DNA of 64,000 bases from Algoriphagus formosus (lineage in GTDB: Bacteria; Bacteroidota; Bacteroidia; Cytophagales; Cyclobacteriaceae). The notes beneath the pieces were generated by a model that saw only the letters and a program-made list of their open reading frames with translations, was not told where the DNA came from and searched no databases. Positions within the stretch are counted from its first letter, which is position 1. Each line of letters begins with the position of its first letter. This document shows, piece by piece, positions 10,201 through 18,750 of this stretch. The position numbers and the translations under genes are program-made. The stretch lies in assembly GCF_002807035.1 (NCBI RefSeq), contig NZ_NIUC01000001.1, forward strand, positions 310,001 through 374,000. Reading direction: 5' to 3'.

Positions 10201-10757
10201 AGAACATGCATATCTGGATTGAGTTGAGAATGCACATAAGTCTCATCCCAAGTTTCGAATTCCTCAATCCCGTTCATGATGGGGTGATCCGCATCGACAA
10301 TCGTAGCTGTGAAATTGCCTTCTCCATGAGATTCGAACTGGCCACCCACAGTATTGATATACCAATCAGAGTTTCGGAAACACCAAGAAGCACTATGGAT
10401 TGGAATTAAAGCTTTTCCGCTTTGTACATAGTCTTTGAGAGCATCTTCCTGATCAGAGGTGATGTCATCATGATTTGCATAAATCATCAAGCCATCATAA
10501 TTGTAGAGCATATCCTCATTCAGATCATTGGGATCGGCAGTGTAAGTCAGATTGATGCCTTTTTGGAACAAAGGAATTCCAAGATGCTGCATGAATTTCT
10601 CGGAATTATGATGTTCGCTTTCGTGTCCAAGCACAAGAATTTCAACTCTTCTTGGCTCTGTCATAGAGAGGAAAACTTCCTTTTTGCTTTGGCTACAGCT
10701 CGCTATCAATAGAAGCAAAAGCGCAAAAAGGCTAGTTCCTATATTCTTTAGATTCAT
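7260..10757 (-). CDS. large lipoprotein: ThuA, sorbosone-dehydrogenase-like propeller, HEAT, and cupredoxin domains
   Basis: 1165 residues. The signal peptide ends in a lipobox (LLIASC, Cys21), so the protein is membrane-anchored and exported. Residues about 37-240 are a ThuA/glutamine amidotransferase-like domain (VLGHESEHH, SWCFRNS, HPIMNGIEEFET, FYTAFGHNEETW). Residues about 280-640 match the PVC-type membrane-bound dehydrogenase/L-sorbosone dehydrogenase propeller (DESGRLYVIETVDYPNE, DTDGDGKADKV). HEAT-like repeats follow to about 830, then a probable beta-sandwich. The last 120 residues form an auracyanin/azurin-like cupredoxin: MQHNL supplies one Cu ligand and CTVPGHWRIM gives Cys-x4-His-x3-Met. 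The chain may oxidise a sugar and pass electrons to its own copper domain. First gene of the operon facing the AraC gene. Confidence 0.87.
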   Translation of the reverse strand: MNLKNIGTSLFALLLLLIASCSQSKKEVFLSMTEPRRVEILVLGHESEHHNSEKFMQHLGIPLFQKGINLTYTADPNDLNEDMLYNYDGLMIYANHDDITSDQEDALKDYVQSGKALIPIHSASWCFRNSDWYINTVGGQFESHGEGNFTATIVDADHPIMNGIEEFETWDETYVHSQLNPDMHVLMERVDGDHREPYTWTLEEGKGRVFYTAFGHNEETWKQPEFQELVANGILWAVGDEVNALLAAYDIPQPEFRDAEIPNYERKDPAPRYQLPLSPEESMKTVQLPVGFEMTLFASEPMIINPMSMTWDESGRLYVIETVDYPNEVRTEGGNDKIKILEDTDGDGKADKVTVFADNLNIPTSIMAVNGGILISMAPDFVFLKDTDGDDVADVREVIMTGWGKSDTHAGPSNLKYGFDNKIWGVLGYSGFRGTVSGEEHSFGQGVYRFKPNGENLEYLGNTSNNTWGLAFTEDFETFISTANGQHSVYFSMENKYVKRPVFQGSANTVHGIDSHYDMPHLTPFLRQVDWHGGYTAAAGHYFYTARSFPEKFWNRIAFVAEPTGRVLHNAVIESDGSGYTEKNGFNILASSDEWFSPVHAEVGPDGALWVADWYNFIIQHNPTPRGFENGAGNAYINPLRDSQHGRIYRVSYKGGEDSKTFDLRDASNAELIEALKSENMFWRLTAQRLIVEQQNTEVIPDLYKIIADQSVDKIGLNAPAVNALWTLHGLGQLDGSNKEASMLVEKALRHPSAAVRKNALRVLPSNQESLRAILGSGILDDSDMHTRKFAFLALSEMPFSEDAAKTLLQTAEKDENGQDPFLPQAMFAAVLSHPTEFAKRDNTAALQASGDSELSLADRISRSLVAEQYPLDSRNSILFPPDIAGKEISIRMIVSKANNPMDGILVASGNNTNGYSLYIFEDALHFAVAQDEKLTIISTKNPLPEEQFIIDANLVEDGSMSLKINGEEIGKAKTKGLFTAELSPRRVRVGQNDSRNQVGKYVGGWMFSGRISNKSTLALKKPGTDLSDDSDKVATVSANGTSIVKLAVIPHEMKYDKTTFTVKAGSQVTIDFENPDFMQHNLVIGQKGSMETIGEAADALARDPKGAEQNYVPKIPQVIAATRLVDPEGRESLVFVAPTEPGEYPFVCTVPGHWRIMNGIMIVE

Positions 10758-10891
10758 GATTATTTGGGTTTAAGCAATATCGAGTAGCTATATTCCACAA
10801 TTTTGTTGAATACTTCTTCCTATTTGTTGGTATTTTCTGACTGTATTTTGCTTATTTAGGTCCCGTAATGATAAAATTAAGTCATTAAGCA
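10758..10891. promoter_or_regulatory. divergent intergenic region between AraC gene and ThuA operon
   Basis: 134 bases separating two divergent transcription units. It must hold both promoters and is the natural place for an operator of the AraC regulator. I could not identify a clear -33/-7 pair or a convincing direct repeat. Confidence 0.45.
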
Positions 10892-11764
10892 GTGAGAAAG
10901 CCCTTAAAAAAGTCAAGAATTCCCGAAAACAAAGCCCTTTTGATTAAGGACTTGGTAGCCCCATATTTTGATGTCAATTGGCACTTTCATTCCGAATATC
11001 AGTTATTTACTGTTTTGAAGGGTAGGGGAACCCGTTTCGTCGGAGATAATATTCAGGCTTTTCGGGAAGGGGATATGGTCTTGACGGGGCCTAATCTTCC
11101 GCATCTATGGAGAAATGATCCAGCTTATTTTCGTAGTGAAAATCAATTGGAAACTCGCGGCGTGGTGATTTATTTCCCTGAGAATTTCCTGAATGATTCA
11201 CCCTTTATTTTTAAAGAGTTTGAGCCCATTTCTGTTTTACTTGAGCAATCGAGGTTTGGAATTGAAATAGGGGGAGAGACCAATCTTCAGGTGAAAAAGC
11301 TGATGCTGGACATGCTCCAAAGTTCCGGTCCAAGCCAAGTCATTCATTTGTTGAGTATCTTGGAAACAATTGCTCATTCCAACGAAAAGCAATTGATCGC
11401 TAATCCTGGTTATATCAACTCACATAAAGAATCTGAAGAAGATAGAATGGGTAAAGTGCATGATTATGTCATGAATCATTTCCAAGGAAAAGTATCACTT
11501 GAAGATGCAGCTGGCCTTGCTAATTTGTCGGTTTCAGCTTTCAGTCGCTTTTTCAAATCCCGGATGAACCGCTCTTTTTCTGATTTTTTGACCGAAGTTC
11601 GAATTGCTCATGCTTGCAAGCTGCTGCACGATACTGATTTGAATGTCAGCGAAGTAGCCTTTAGTTCAGGCTTCCATACACTCTCTAATTTCAATCGGCT
11701 TTTTCGGCAGCGAACCCAAAAAACACCCTTAGAATATCGAAAGGAATACCAGCTTCATTTTTAG
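10892..11764 (+). CDS. AraC family transcriptional regulator with cupin sensor
   Basis: 290 residues. The N-terminal part (about 20-110) is an AraC-type cupin: WHFHSEYQLFTVLKGRGTRFVGD and GDMVLTGPNLPHLW. The C-terminal 100 residues hold the two helix-turn-helix units (VSLEDAAGLANLSVSAFSR and LNVSEVAFSSGFHTLSNFNRLF) ending in the usual RxxTxxTPLEYRK. The start is GTG at 10892; an in-frame TAA lies two codons upstream, so no earlier start is possible. It is divergent from the ThuA/epimerase/oxidoreductase operon and is probably its sugar-responsive activator. The stop codon overlaps that of the convergent next gene. Confidence 0.9.
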   Translation: MRKPLKKSRIPENKALLIKDLVAPYFDVNWHFHSEYQLFTVLKGRGTRFVGDNIQAFREGDMVLTGPNLPHLWRNDPAYFRSENQLETRGVVIYFPENFLNDSPFIFKEFEPISVLLEQSRFGIEIGGETNLQVKKLMLDMLQSSGPSQVIHLLSILETIAHSNEKQLIANPGYINSHKESEEDRMGKVHDYVMNHFQGKVSLEDAAGLANLSVSAFSRFFKSRMNRSFSDFLTEVRIAHACKLLHDTDLNVSEVAFSSGFHTLSNFNRLFRQRTQKTPLEYRKEYQLHF

Positions 11765-12225
11765 GCTTTAATTTCAATATCCAACTGCCTTCCTTCTTCC
11801 TGCGCTTTCTTATCCATTCCTGCACCTATTGCCAACCCGATGGACATACCGATCGTAATACCTATTGCAAAGAATGCCATATTTCCCAAAGTAAGCCCAA
11901 AAACCACTCCGAATGGAATCCCAAAAGTTGCCATTCCCATAGCCATCCACATGGTTTGAAAATGCCCTTTTGTAACTAGACCAAGCTCTTTTTTGACAAG
12001 GGAAAGAATCAGCGATTGGGAATTTCGGACCTGCTTTAGCAGTTCTTTATCCGAACCTGAAAAGCCATTTAACTTATCAATTTCCTGATTGATAGAATTC
12101 AAAATTTCAATCGGTATCTCTCTTTTTCTCAATTCTGACAAAAGATTCTTTAACAGAGAATAGGCAGTATTAAGTTTGCTATCTTGGTCAATTTCGGGTC
12201 TTTCAATTAATTCTTTGATCTCCAT
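11761..12225 (-). CDS. small membrane protein with glycine-rich helices
   Basis: 154 residues, no recognised family. The first 85 residues are a charged helical region (KELIERPEID..., LLSELRKREIPIEIL, KELLKQVRNSQSLILSLVKKE). The last half contains two hydrophobic segments rich in Gly and Met (MGMATFGIPFGVVFGLTLG and FFAIGITIGMSIGLAIGAGMD) that could pack as glycine-zipper membrane helices. It lies 14 bases downstream of the LytTR response regulator and is probably in the same operon, so a role linked to that two-component system is likely but unproven. It converges with the AraC gene; the stop codons overlap. Confidence 0.75.
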   Translation of the reverse strand: MEIKELIERPEIDQDSKLNTAYSLLKNLLSELRKREIPIEILNSINQEIDKLNGFSGSDKELLKQVRNSQSLILSLVKKELGLVTKGHFQTMWMAMGMATFGIPFGVVFGLTLGNMAFFAIGITIGMSIGLAIGAGMDKKAQEEGRQLDIEIKA

Positions 12226-12239
12226 CGGTCTATTTTTTC

Positions 12240-12914
12240 CTACTCGATTTTAATTTTGGTCATGACTTCATCAGAATAAGTAGAACTCACCGGGACAATA
12301 AATTTCCCAAGTCGCAACTGATGCTTTTCTGCAACTTTGATTTGGTTTTTATTGGCAAGGAATGAACGATGGGTCCGGATAAAGTAGGAGGGCAGCAGTC
12401 GCTCGGCTTCCTGAAGTGTCATCCGACTTTGATACTTTTCCTCACTGTTTTGAAAAATCACATAATTCCCCTGCGATTCGCAGTACAATAAGTCCGGAAA
12501 GTCTATTCGCACCTGACCTTCCTGTGTTTTGATGAAAGTCCAGGAATCATCTGTATTTCCCAAAATACGAGTTCTGGCTTTTTCACAGGCCTTCACAAAG
12601 CGGGTAAGGTTGAAAGGCTTCAAGAGATAGTCCAAAGCCTCTAAGTCAAATCCTTTTACCGCAAACTCCGAATAGGCTGTAGTAAAAATCACCTCTGTGC
12701 CAGCAGGAAGGAGTTCTACCAGATCAATTCCTGAGATATCCGGCATATTGATATCTAGAAAAACCAAAGGGATATCATGATTTTTAAGGTATTCCAGTCC
12801 CTGCATTGCATTGGTAAAGCTGGCCTGAATCTCTAAAAAAGGCACTTTCGAAGCATGGGATTTGATCACTTCTAATGCAAAACCCTCATCATCGATGGCA
12901 ATAGCTTTGATCAT
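12240..12914 (-). CDS. LytTR-type response regulator
   Basis: 224 residues. The receiver domain has the acidic pocket (IAIDDE), the phospho-acceptor Asp54 in LVFLDINMPDISG, Thr/Ser in FTTAYSEFAVKGF, and Lys in YLLKPF. From about residue 125 a LytTR DNA-binding domain follows (LLYCESQGNYVIF, TLQEAERLLPSYFIRTHRSFLANKNQI). This is the standard partner of a LytS-like kinase, and the kinase gene lies immediately upstream with a three-base gap. It should bind direct repeats in target promoters; targets are unknown. Confidence 0.93.
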   Translation of the reverse strand: MIKAIAIDDEGFALEVIKSHASKVPFLEIQASFTNAMQGLEYLKNHDIPLVFLDINMPDISGIDLVELLPAGTEVIFTTAYSEFAVKGFDLEALDYLLKPFNLTRFVKACEKARTRILGNTDDSWTFIKTQEGQVRIDFPDLLYCESQGNYVIFQNSEEKYQSRMTLQEAERLLPSYFIRTHRSFLANKNQIKVAEKHQLRLGKFIVPVSSTYSDEVMTKIKIE

Positions 12915-12917
12915 AGA

Positions 12918-14327
12918 TTAATGAATTTGCACTGAAAAATGTACAAAGAAATCCGAGTCATTGGATACAATATTTAATTGATGCCGGTTGGGATAAACCA
13001 AGTTGAGACGCTTTTTCACATTTTCCAAACCTATCCCTGAAGTTTCATTTGATCTTTCTGTAGACTTGACTGGATGCACACTATTGACCAAGTCGAGATG
13101 AACCGAGCCTGAGATGCATCGCAAGTTCATCCGAATCCAAGACTTTTCCTTCGCAGAAATCCCGTGTTTGAAAGCATTTTCTACAAAAGGAATCAATAGC
13201 ATGGGAGCAATCTGACCCTGACAGCCATCCGTATTGATTTGAAAATCTACATCGAGATTTTCCTGCGAGCCAAAACGAAGCATCTGTAAGTCGAGGTAAT
13301 TTCGGAGATAGTCTATTTCCCGAGAAAGGGAGATTTTGGGTTGCTGATTTTCATGAAGCATAAAACGCATCATATCTCCCAGCTTTTGGATGCCGTCAGA
13401 AGTCTTTTCTGCATTTTCCATCAATGCACTCGCATAAAGGGTGTTTAGGGCATTAAAAAGAAAGTGCGGATTGATCTGAGAGCGAAGAAAATCAAGGTTT
13501 GCCTGTCCTTGTCCTACCTCCGTGCTGAGGTTGAAAATTTTACCTGTCAGGTTTTCGTACTTCTTGAAAATCAGATTTGATAAAGGATTGATTATCAATA
13601 AAATAATTCCATTGATCAAAAATCCAATTAAAATGATTTCTTCCTGATTATTCTCTGCAGCTATTGCAAAAAATATGATAAAAATAATCACTAATAAAAG
13701 CGCCAAATACCAATTGGCCTGCTTGTTTTTGCCAGCTTTCCGCTTGCCATAGACCAGGTAATAATTGTATAAAACCAAGGATAGGAGTACAGGAAAAATC
13801 ATGATAAATAGAATCAGAACCCCTTCATTGATGATTGATGACTGCCCTAGTAACAAAAAGAAAATGAGCACTATAAACGTCAGAATCATCCGGGTCAAAT
13901 TGTAAAAGTAATAGGAAGAAACCCGAGGCGGTGTGAGCATATTCTTCAAAACCAATGCTCCTCCTTGATGGCTGATATACAAGAAGATAACCCCCAAGAA
14001 GAGTTGGAAAAGCTTCTCGAAGGAGCGATCTGATGCTACTGTCAGAATCGTAGAAAAAATAAAAGCGAGTCCAAAAGTCAGGATTCCCCAACCGATCAGA
14101 GGACCGATTTTCCGGTTTTTCAGATAGGTTGGAATCAACTGCATATGGAAAATATAAAATACCACATAGAGCGCGGTAGGAACAAAAATACGGTCATAGG
14201 GCGAGGGGAGAGTTCCTGCCCAGCGATTGGTATTCATGCTGATCAAATTGAATAGCACGATACTGACGAAAACCAAAGTGGTAATCCACCATTCGATCTG
14301 TCTAAAATCAAAACTTCTTTCCTTCAT
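12918..14327 (-). CDS. LytS-like sensor histidine kinase (His_kinase family)
   Basis: 469 residues. The first about 255 residues contain seven or eight hydrophobic segments, so the sensor part lies in the membrane with no large outside domain. The His_kinase domain has QINPHFLFNALNTLYA with phospho-acceptor His288, the N box PFVENAFKHGI, and the G box SGIGLENVKKRLNLVYP. All key residues are present. It is the first gene of a three-gene operon with the LytTR regulator and the small membrane protein. The 5' region upstream carries long purine-rich repeats. Confidence 0.92.
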   Translation of the reverse strand: MKERSFDFRQIEWWITTLVFVSIVLFNLISMNTNRWAGTLPSPYDRIFVPTALYVVFYIFHMQLIPTYLKNRKIGPLIGWGILTFGLAFIFSTILTVASDRSFEKLFQLFLGVIFLYISHQGGALVLKNMLTPPRVSSYYFYNLTRMILTFIVLIFFLLLGQSSIINEGVLILFIMIFPVLLSLVLYNYYLVYGKRKAGKNKQANWYLALLLVIIFIIFFAIAAENNQEEIILIGFLINGIILLIINPLSNLIFKKYENLTGKIFNLSTEVGQGQANLDFLRSQINPHFLFNALNTLYASALMENAEKTSDGIQKLGDMMRFMLHENQQPKISLSREIDYLRNYLDLQMLRFGSQENLDVDFQINTDGCQGQIAPMLLIPFVENAFKHGISAKEKSWIRMNLRCISGSVHLDLVNSVHPVKSTERSNETSGIGLENVKKRLNLVYPNRHQLNIVSNDSDFFVHFSVQIH

Positions 14328-14784
14328 AATGCTGGGATTAAATCAAGTTTACTAGTTGGTAGAGATAACAAACAAGGGCGAGCAGCAAGAGGAAATAGAT
14401 TCCTCTATGCCTTTTTACTTTTTCTTGGATTGGATTGCTTGCCTTCATGGACACAAGAATCGCAAATCCTTAATTAGACATCAAAAAGTTGGGATGAATA
14501 GTGGGTTTAGTGGGATGGAACGGTGGGAGGAGGGAAGTTTGGGGGTTGGGGAGTTAGGAAGAAAGGGAGTTTGGGAGATGGGAAGTTAGGGAGTTAGGAA
14601 GTAGGAAGGTTGGTGAGTTAGGAAGTTTGGGAGTTAAGTAGTAGGAATAGGATGTTTATAGTCATGGCGAGGAGCTGATTTCAAAATCATTGTTTGTTAA
14701 AATATCAAGTTGTGACGAAGCCATCTCCTTAGGAATTAGAAAGTTTAAAGGATGCAAGGTTATTTTATCTGAGTTTGGGAAAAA
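14328..14784. other. intergenic region with repeats, no credible gene
   Basis: About 457 bases between two minus-strand units. The left part may hold the promoter of the LytS/LytTR operon. The middle is the purine-rich repeat listed separately. A 77-codon plus-strand frame at 14356-14589 runs into the repeat and has no support. Nothing else is recognisable. Confidence 0.5.
14513..14655. repeat. purine-rich degenerate minisatellite (GGGAGTTAGGAAGT type)
   Basis: At least eight imperfect units built from GGGAGTT, AGGAAG and GGGAAGTT follow one another (for example TTAGGGAGTTAGGAAGTAGG), almost free of C on the plus strand. Unit length drifts between about 7 and 15. It is the longer relative of the run after the secreted-protein gene at 4908-4958. 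Confidence 0.65.
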
Positions 14785-16251
14785 TCAAAAAGGATAAATC
14801 TCCAGATCGATATTCCAAAGAACGGGAAGAAGGAAATACACTAAGAGACTAACTATCAGTATGGAGAAAATATTTAGCCAAAACCCTGCTTTGACCATAT
14901 CTTTCATTTGTAGAAAGCCTGATCCAAATACGACAGCGTTGGGTGGAGTAGCCACAGGAAGCATAAATGCACAACTCGCAGCTAAAGTAGCGCCCACCAT
15001 TAAGCCAAATGGATGAAGATCCAGCTTGAGGGCGACAGAGGCCAAAATCGGTAGAAGCATGGAAGCTGTGGCCACATTGGATGTAACTTCCGTAAGGAAA
15101 TTGACCGAAGCGATAATAATCAGCAGCAATAAGAAGAAAGAAATTCCTTCTATCAAGGTAAACCGTTGACCAATCCATTCCGCCAGTCCGGTTTCTTTGA
15201 ATCCTTCCGCTAGAGCCAAACCACCTCCAAAAAGTATCAAAATACCCCAAGGGATGCGTTCAGCGGTTTTCCAATCCAAAATTCTTTTAGTTTTAGTTGA
15301 ATCGGGGAGGAGAAACAAAACCAAGACTCCTGTCAAAACGATAATGGTATCATCGATGCCTGGAATAAACTTAGCCAGAAAAAAGCTTCTTGAAATCCAG
15401 GAGAAGCAGACTAAGCCAAAGACTATCAATACATTTTTTTCTTCATAGGAGATTTTTCCAAGTTTTATAAGTTGCTCTTTTACTATATGTTTCGCGTCAT
15501 TTAGCTTAAAGTTCTTGGGAAGGGGATTCGCATAAGAGACCAAATACCACCAGCAAATGAGAATTAAAAAAACAGCGAGGGGAAAGCCAAAAAGCATCCA
15601 TTCATTAAAGCCAATGGTGTAATCATAAAGATCACTGACTACGGCTGCTAGAATAGTATTGGTAGGGGTACCGATCAAGGTAGCCACTCCACCAATGGAT
15701 GCGCTGTAGGCTATGCCCAACATGATATTTTTACCCAATCGATCGCTGAGTTGGGATTGATCAGCTCCAAATTGCTCTTGAAACTGCTTCACAACTGCTA
15801 AGCCAATCGGAAGCATCATCAGTGAAGTTGCCGAATTGGAAATCCACATAGAAAGAAAACCTGTAGCTACTATAAATCCCAAGACGATAGTTCTTAAGTT
15901 AGTTCCAATCAATTGAATAATCGATAGGGCGATCCTCCGGTGTAAATTCCATTTTTCAATTCCTGTAGCCATTAGAAATCCGCCCATGTATAGCATCACT
16001 GTAGGATGCATGTAGTTTGATGAAACAGATTTTATAGGAAGAATTCCCAGAGTAGGCATTAGAATTAAAGGCAAGAATGCAGTAGCTGCTATAGGTAGTG
16101 CTTCAGTGATCCACCAGATCGCCATCCAGCTGGCCAAAGCCAACATGGCCAAAGCTTCTTGATTTAAATCGGGAGAATTTACGCCATACAGGATGATAAA
16201 AAATGAAAGTGGGCCTAGAATCAAGCCTAGACTAGTAAAAGAAATCTTCAT
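14785..16251 (-). CDS. SLC13/DASS family sodium-coupled anion transporter
   Basis: 488 residues with about 11-12 hydrophobic helices. Family features are plain: WITEALPIAATAFLPLILMP in helices 2-3, the substrate-site motif ISNSATSLMMLPIG (SNT-like motif in the first hairpin), and the second copy TEVTSNVATASMLLPI followed by MLPVATPPNAVVFGSG. These DivIS/DASS members import di- and tricarboxylates or sulfate with Na+. The exact substrate is unclear. It is separated by 239 bases from the upstream porin gene on the same strand, so it probably has its own promoter but may serve the same uptake route. Confidence 0.9.
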   Translation of the reverse strand: MKISFTSLGLILGPLSFFIILYGVNSPDLNQEALAMLALASWMAIWWITEALPIAATAFLPLILMPTLGILPIKSVSSNYMHPTVMLYMGGFLMATGIEKWNLHRRIALSIIQLIGTNLRTIVLGFIVATGFLSMWISNSATSLMMLPIGLAVVKQFQEQFGADQSQLSDRLGKNIMLGIAYSASIGGVATLIGTPTNTILAAVVSDLYDYTIGFNEWMLFGFPLAVFLILICWWYLVSYANPLPKNFKLNDAKHIVKEQLIKLGKISYEEKNVLIVFGLVCFSWISRSFFLAKFIPGIDDTIIVLTGVLVLFLLPDSTKTKRILDWKTAERIPWGILILFGGGLALAEGFKETGLAEWIGQRFTLIEGISFFLLLLIIIASVNFLTEVTSNVATASMLLPILASVALKLDLHPFGLMVGATLAASCAFMLPVATPPNAVVFGSGFLQMKDMVKAGFWLNIFSILIVSLLVYFLLPVLWNIDLEIYPF

Positions 16252-16490
16252 TAGGGTGGTGGACTTAAAGACGGGGCCTAAGTTAAAAATATTTCAGAAT
16301 GTGTAGGTGAAAAAAAACTTTACTTAACATAATATAAATTATGTAACAATAAGCATAATCATTGATTTTTGTCTAACCCAATTTAATTGGATTACTACTA
16401 TCTGACTCTGCATTTGAATAGCTCGTCATCATTAGGAAAATCATAGGAAAAATGCAATTAGTGTAATTAAATAAAACCTGTTATTTTCGT

Positions 16491-17768
16491 TTAAAACAAA
16501 TACTTAATCATCAACTGTGCTCGCCTGCCTGTACCTTTTGATTCATTAACGTTAGTGCGTTGTACTATCATATATTCTATTCCAGTATTCAGACTTTTTA
16601 TTGGTGACCATATCAAATTAGCATGACCCGACATACCTGCTTTCATATCATATCCTGTCTTATACTGTGAAGGATCAATAGAATAAAAGTTTGAGTTAAG
16701 ATTCGCTATAAGTGTATTTAATATGCGGAATCCAAATCCACCACCTATATTCAATGCTGGCATCTGCTCCAAATTGCCTTGCGGTGTTACTATGGCCGAA
16801 GATTCTGTGCCAATTGTAGCTACAATTTGGCTACCCCAACCCTGTCCATAACTGGTCATCCAACGAAAATAATGATTTTTTGCACCAAAGTATTCTCGCC
16901 CGCTAAAGCTAAAACCCCAACCCATTGCAGTAGCATTTGGAATTATACCCAATCCATCCCAACGGAGTTGAAAAACCGAAGCTCCTAAAAACAAGCGACC
17001 ACCTGAAGCTGTTTTTTTTGTAATTCTCCCAGTTAGAAGAGGGAGTTGTTGACTGGCTTGACCAACAGTATCTCTTCCATCAATACCTGGAAATTCGAGC
17101 ATTTCAAGAGCTAACGCATACATAAACTTGCTTCCAAGTTTGTCTTCCCATCGCACCTGAGCTCTTCGCGTTCCTGTTAATGCATCACCTGCTGCAAAAT
17201 CAATAGTAGATGGTACAGCAAACAAATCCGATTGCGTACCCCATGTTCTACCAATAAGTAATCGGCCCATAACACCGTATGCATGGCGGAGTCTTGGGGT
17301 TTGGTTAAATGGCCCGCGATCAAGGTTATAAAAGTCTAATTCAATAAAAATTTGATAAGGGCGACCAACCTCGTTTATACTTCGAATATCAAAGTTGATC
17401 CGCGATTCGCGCGCATGCAGGTTCATATAACCACTTTGTGCGGGGCGCCCATCTCCGTCCACTGGAACGTTCTGGATTTCATATTGAAATCGATTATAAC
17501 CGCCATCAAAATCCTGGATATAATCCAATTTCACATAACCCCCAATAGCCATTCGGGCTTTGGTTCCAAATAATGGCCATGAGTTTGGGAAAGTAGCATC
17601 TACCAAATCCTGCCCGGTATAGTCAATTATATTATCTCTAAAATCACTAATTCGAATTGAATCGGTTTTAACTATATTAAGCGTATCTCCGGGATGCCAG
17701 TCCTGTGCATTTGCTACTTTTGGTATGGAAAGCAACAGGATTAATGTTATTAGAATGGAATCTTTCAT
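16491..17768 (-). CDS. DcaP-like outer-membrane porin
   Basis: 425 residues. A signal peptide (MKDSILITLILLLSIPKVANAQ) is followed by a beta-barrel-like sequence of alternating hydrophobic/polar stretches, Gly and aromatic residues. It contains blocks typical of DcaP-type trimeric porins (GGYVKLDYIQDF, ARESRINFDIRS, FIELDFYN, GRLLIGRTWGTQSDL). The last residues (RAQLMIKYLF) end in an aromatic, as outer-membrane barrels do. DcaP porins admit small anionic compounds such as dicarboxylates, which fits the DASS transporter next door; this link is inference. It lies 51 bases downstream of another exported barrel-type gene, probably in one operon. Confidence 0.82.
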   Translation of the reverse strand: MKDSILITLILLLSIPKVANAQDWHPGDTLNIVKTDSIRISDFRDNIIDYTGQDLVDATFPNSWPLFGTKARMAIGGYVKLDYIQDFDGGYNRFQYEIQNVPVDGDGRPAQSGYMNLHARESRINFDIRSINEVGRPYQIFIELDFYNLDRGPFNQTPRLRHAYGVMGRLLIGRTWGTQSDLFAVPSTIDFAAGDALTGTRRAQVRWEDKLGSKFMYALALEMLEFPGIDGRDTVGQASQQLPLLTGRITKKTASGGRLFLGASVFQLRWDGLGIIPNATAMGWGFSFSGREYFGAKNHYFRWMTSYGQGWGSQIVATIGTESSAIVTPQGNLEQMPALNIGGGFGFRILNTLIANLNSNFYSIDPSQYKTGYDMKAGMSGHANLIWSPIKSLNTGIEYMIVQRTNVNESKGTGRRAQLMIKYLF

Positions 17769-17819
17769 AGAACTTTTTTGTTATAAGGTTTGCTCTAATA
17801 ATTGAATTTAAGGAGTTGT

Positions 17820-18722
17820 TTACCAGGGTAATGGCACAACAGGAGCAATCGTAAGACGTAGTTGATGTTGAGGCCCATAAGCTTCAGGCGAGGCTACATA
17901 AAACCAATATTGTATGCTTACTTTAAGAGGTAACTTCCCAATACGGGTCACTTTATTTACACCCGTACCAATAGGAAATGTGAATTTATTTCCTTTAGAG
18001 GCTTTGTGATTAATAGACCAAGTAGGTGAGCCAGTGATTTGCCAGGCATTTGGTAAAGTAATCACATAAAAATATTGACCAGCGGTAATACTAGCAGACT
18101 CCCCTCCTTCCGAAAAAATCCAGATATCATCACCCAAACTAGAAAAACTATCATTAGAATTTGGGTCAACCTTATTCGCATTCCATGAATGATTTATCAT
18201 AAAACCAGCAACCCCCCAATTAAAAATTTGAGCCAAGGCTAGCTCAGGCCCTATTAATGTATAAGGAGATTTTAAGGCATCGTCTGTTGCCGTTCTGAAA
18301 CTGGCGAACACGCCAAGAACAACTACGGTTTTTGATGGAAATGTTTTACCCACCGCTATGTCAGCACTTATATTTCCTAGATTGGCCCCAGTATTTTCAA
18401 AACCATTTGGGCCATATGCCGACTGCGAAAAATAAACCGGAATATTTAGTCTTACAAAAAGATTGGTAGTCTTGTTTATTGGCATGGGAAGGCTAGGTTG
18501 AAAACTCATAGCAAAGCTGTTTTGGCTTCCTGCATTGGGCAAAGTGCCATCATAGTGCATAAAATCAAAGTTAAAGTTCATGGTACCCAAGACGGTATTG
18601 GGATTCGCCAATTCTTTAGCTATATCTGCCGAATTTTGCTCATTTTCTTCTTGTGCAAAATTTGGAAGCGAGACTAATAAAGAAATAAGGAAAAGGAAAA
18701 GTTTTAAGTTGGAAGGTTCCAT
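17820..18722 (-). CDS. exported beta-barrel protein of the transporter/neuromedin U-like family
   Basis: 300 residues with a signal peptide (LKLFLFLISLLVSLPNFAQ). The mature N-terminus reads SADIAKELANPNTVLGTMNF, followed by strands with SFQPSLPMPINKTTNLFVRLNIPVYF and later WSINHKASKGNKFTFPIGTG. This pattern matches a widespread proteobacterial/Bacteroidota family often misnamed neuromedin U or called transporter; it is thought to form an outer-membrane barrel. The end (TIAPVVPLPW) is aromatic. Position between another barrel-type gene and the DcaP-like porin suggests a joint role in outer-membrane passage. Confidence 0.75.
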   Translation of the reverse strand: MEPSNLKLFLFLISLLVSLPNFAQEENEQNSADIAKELANPNTVLGTMNFNFDFMHYDGTLPNAGSQNSFAMSFQPSLPMPINKTTNLFVRLNIPVYFSQSAYGPNGFENTGANLGNISADIAVGKTFPSKTVVVLGVFASFRTATDDALKSPYTLIGPELALAQIFNWGVAGFMINHSWNANKVDPNSNDSFSSLGDDIWIFSEGGESASITAGQYFYVITLPNAWQITGSPTWSINHKASKGNKFTFPIGTGVNKVTRIGKLPLKVSIQYWFYVASPEAYGPQHQLRLTIAPVVPLPW

Positions 18723-18750
18723 GGCAAAGATTTTAAATTCTTCTTTCTAG

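Noticed and set aside
14356..14589. 77-codon plus-strand frame upstream of the LytS gene
   Set aside because: Its second half is translated minisatellite (GGG/GAA codons) and the first half has no domain-like features.
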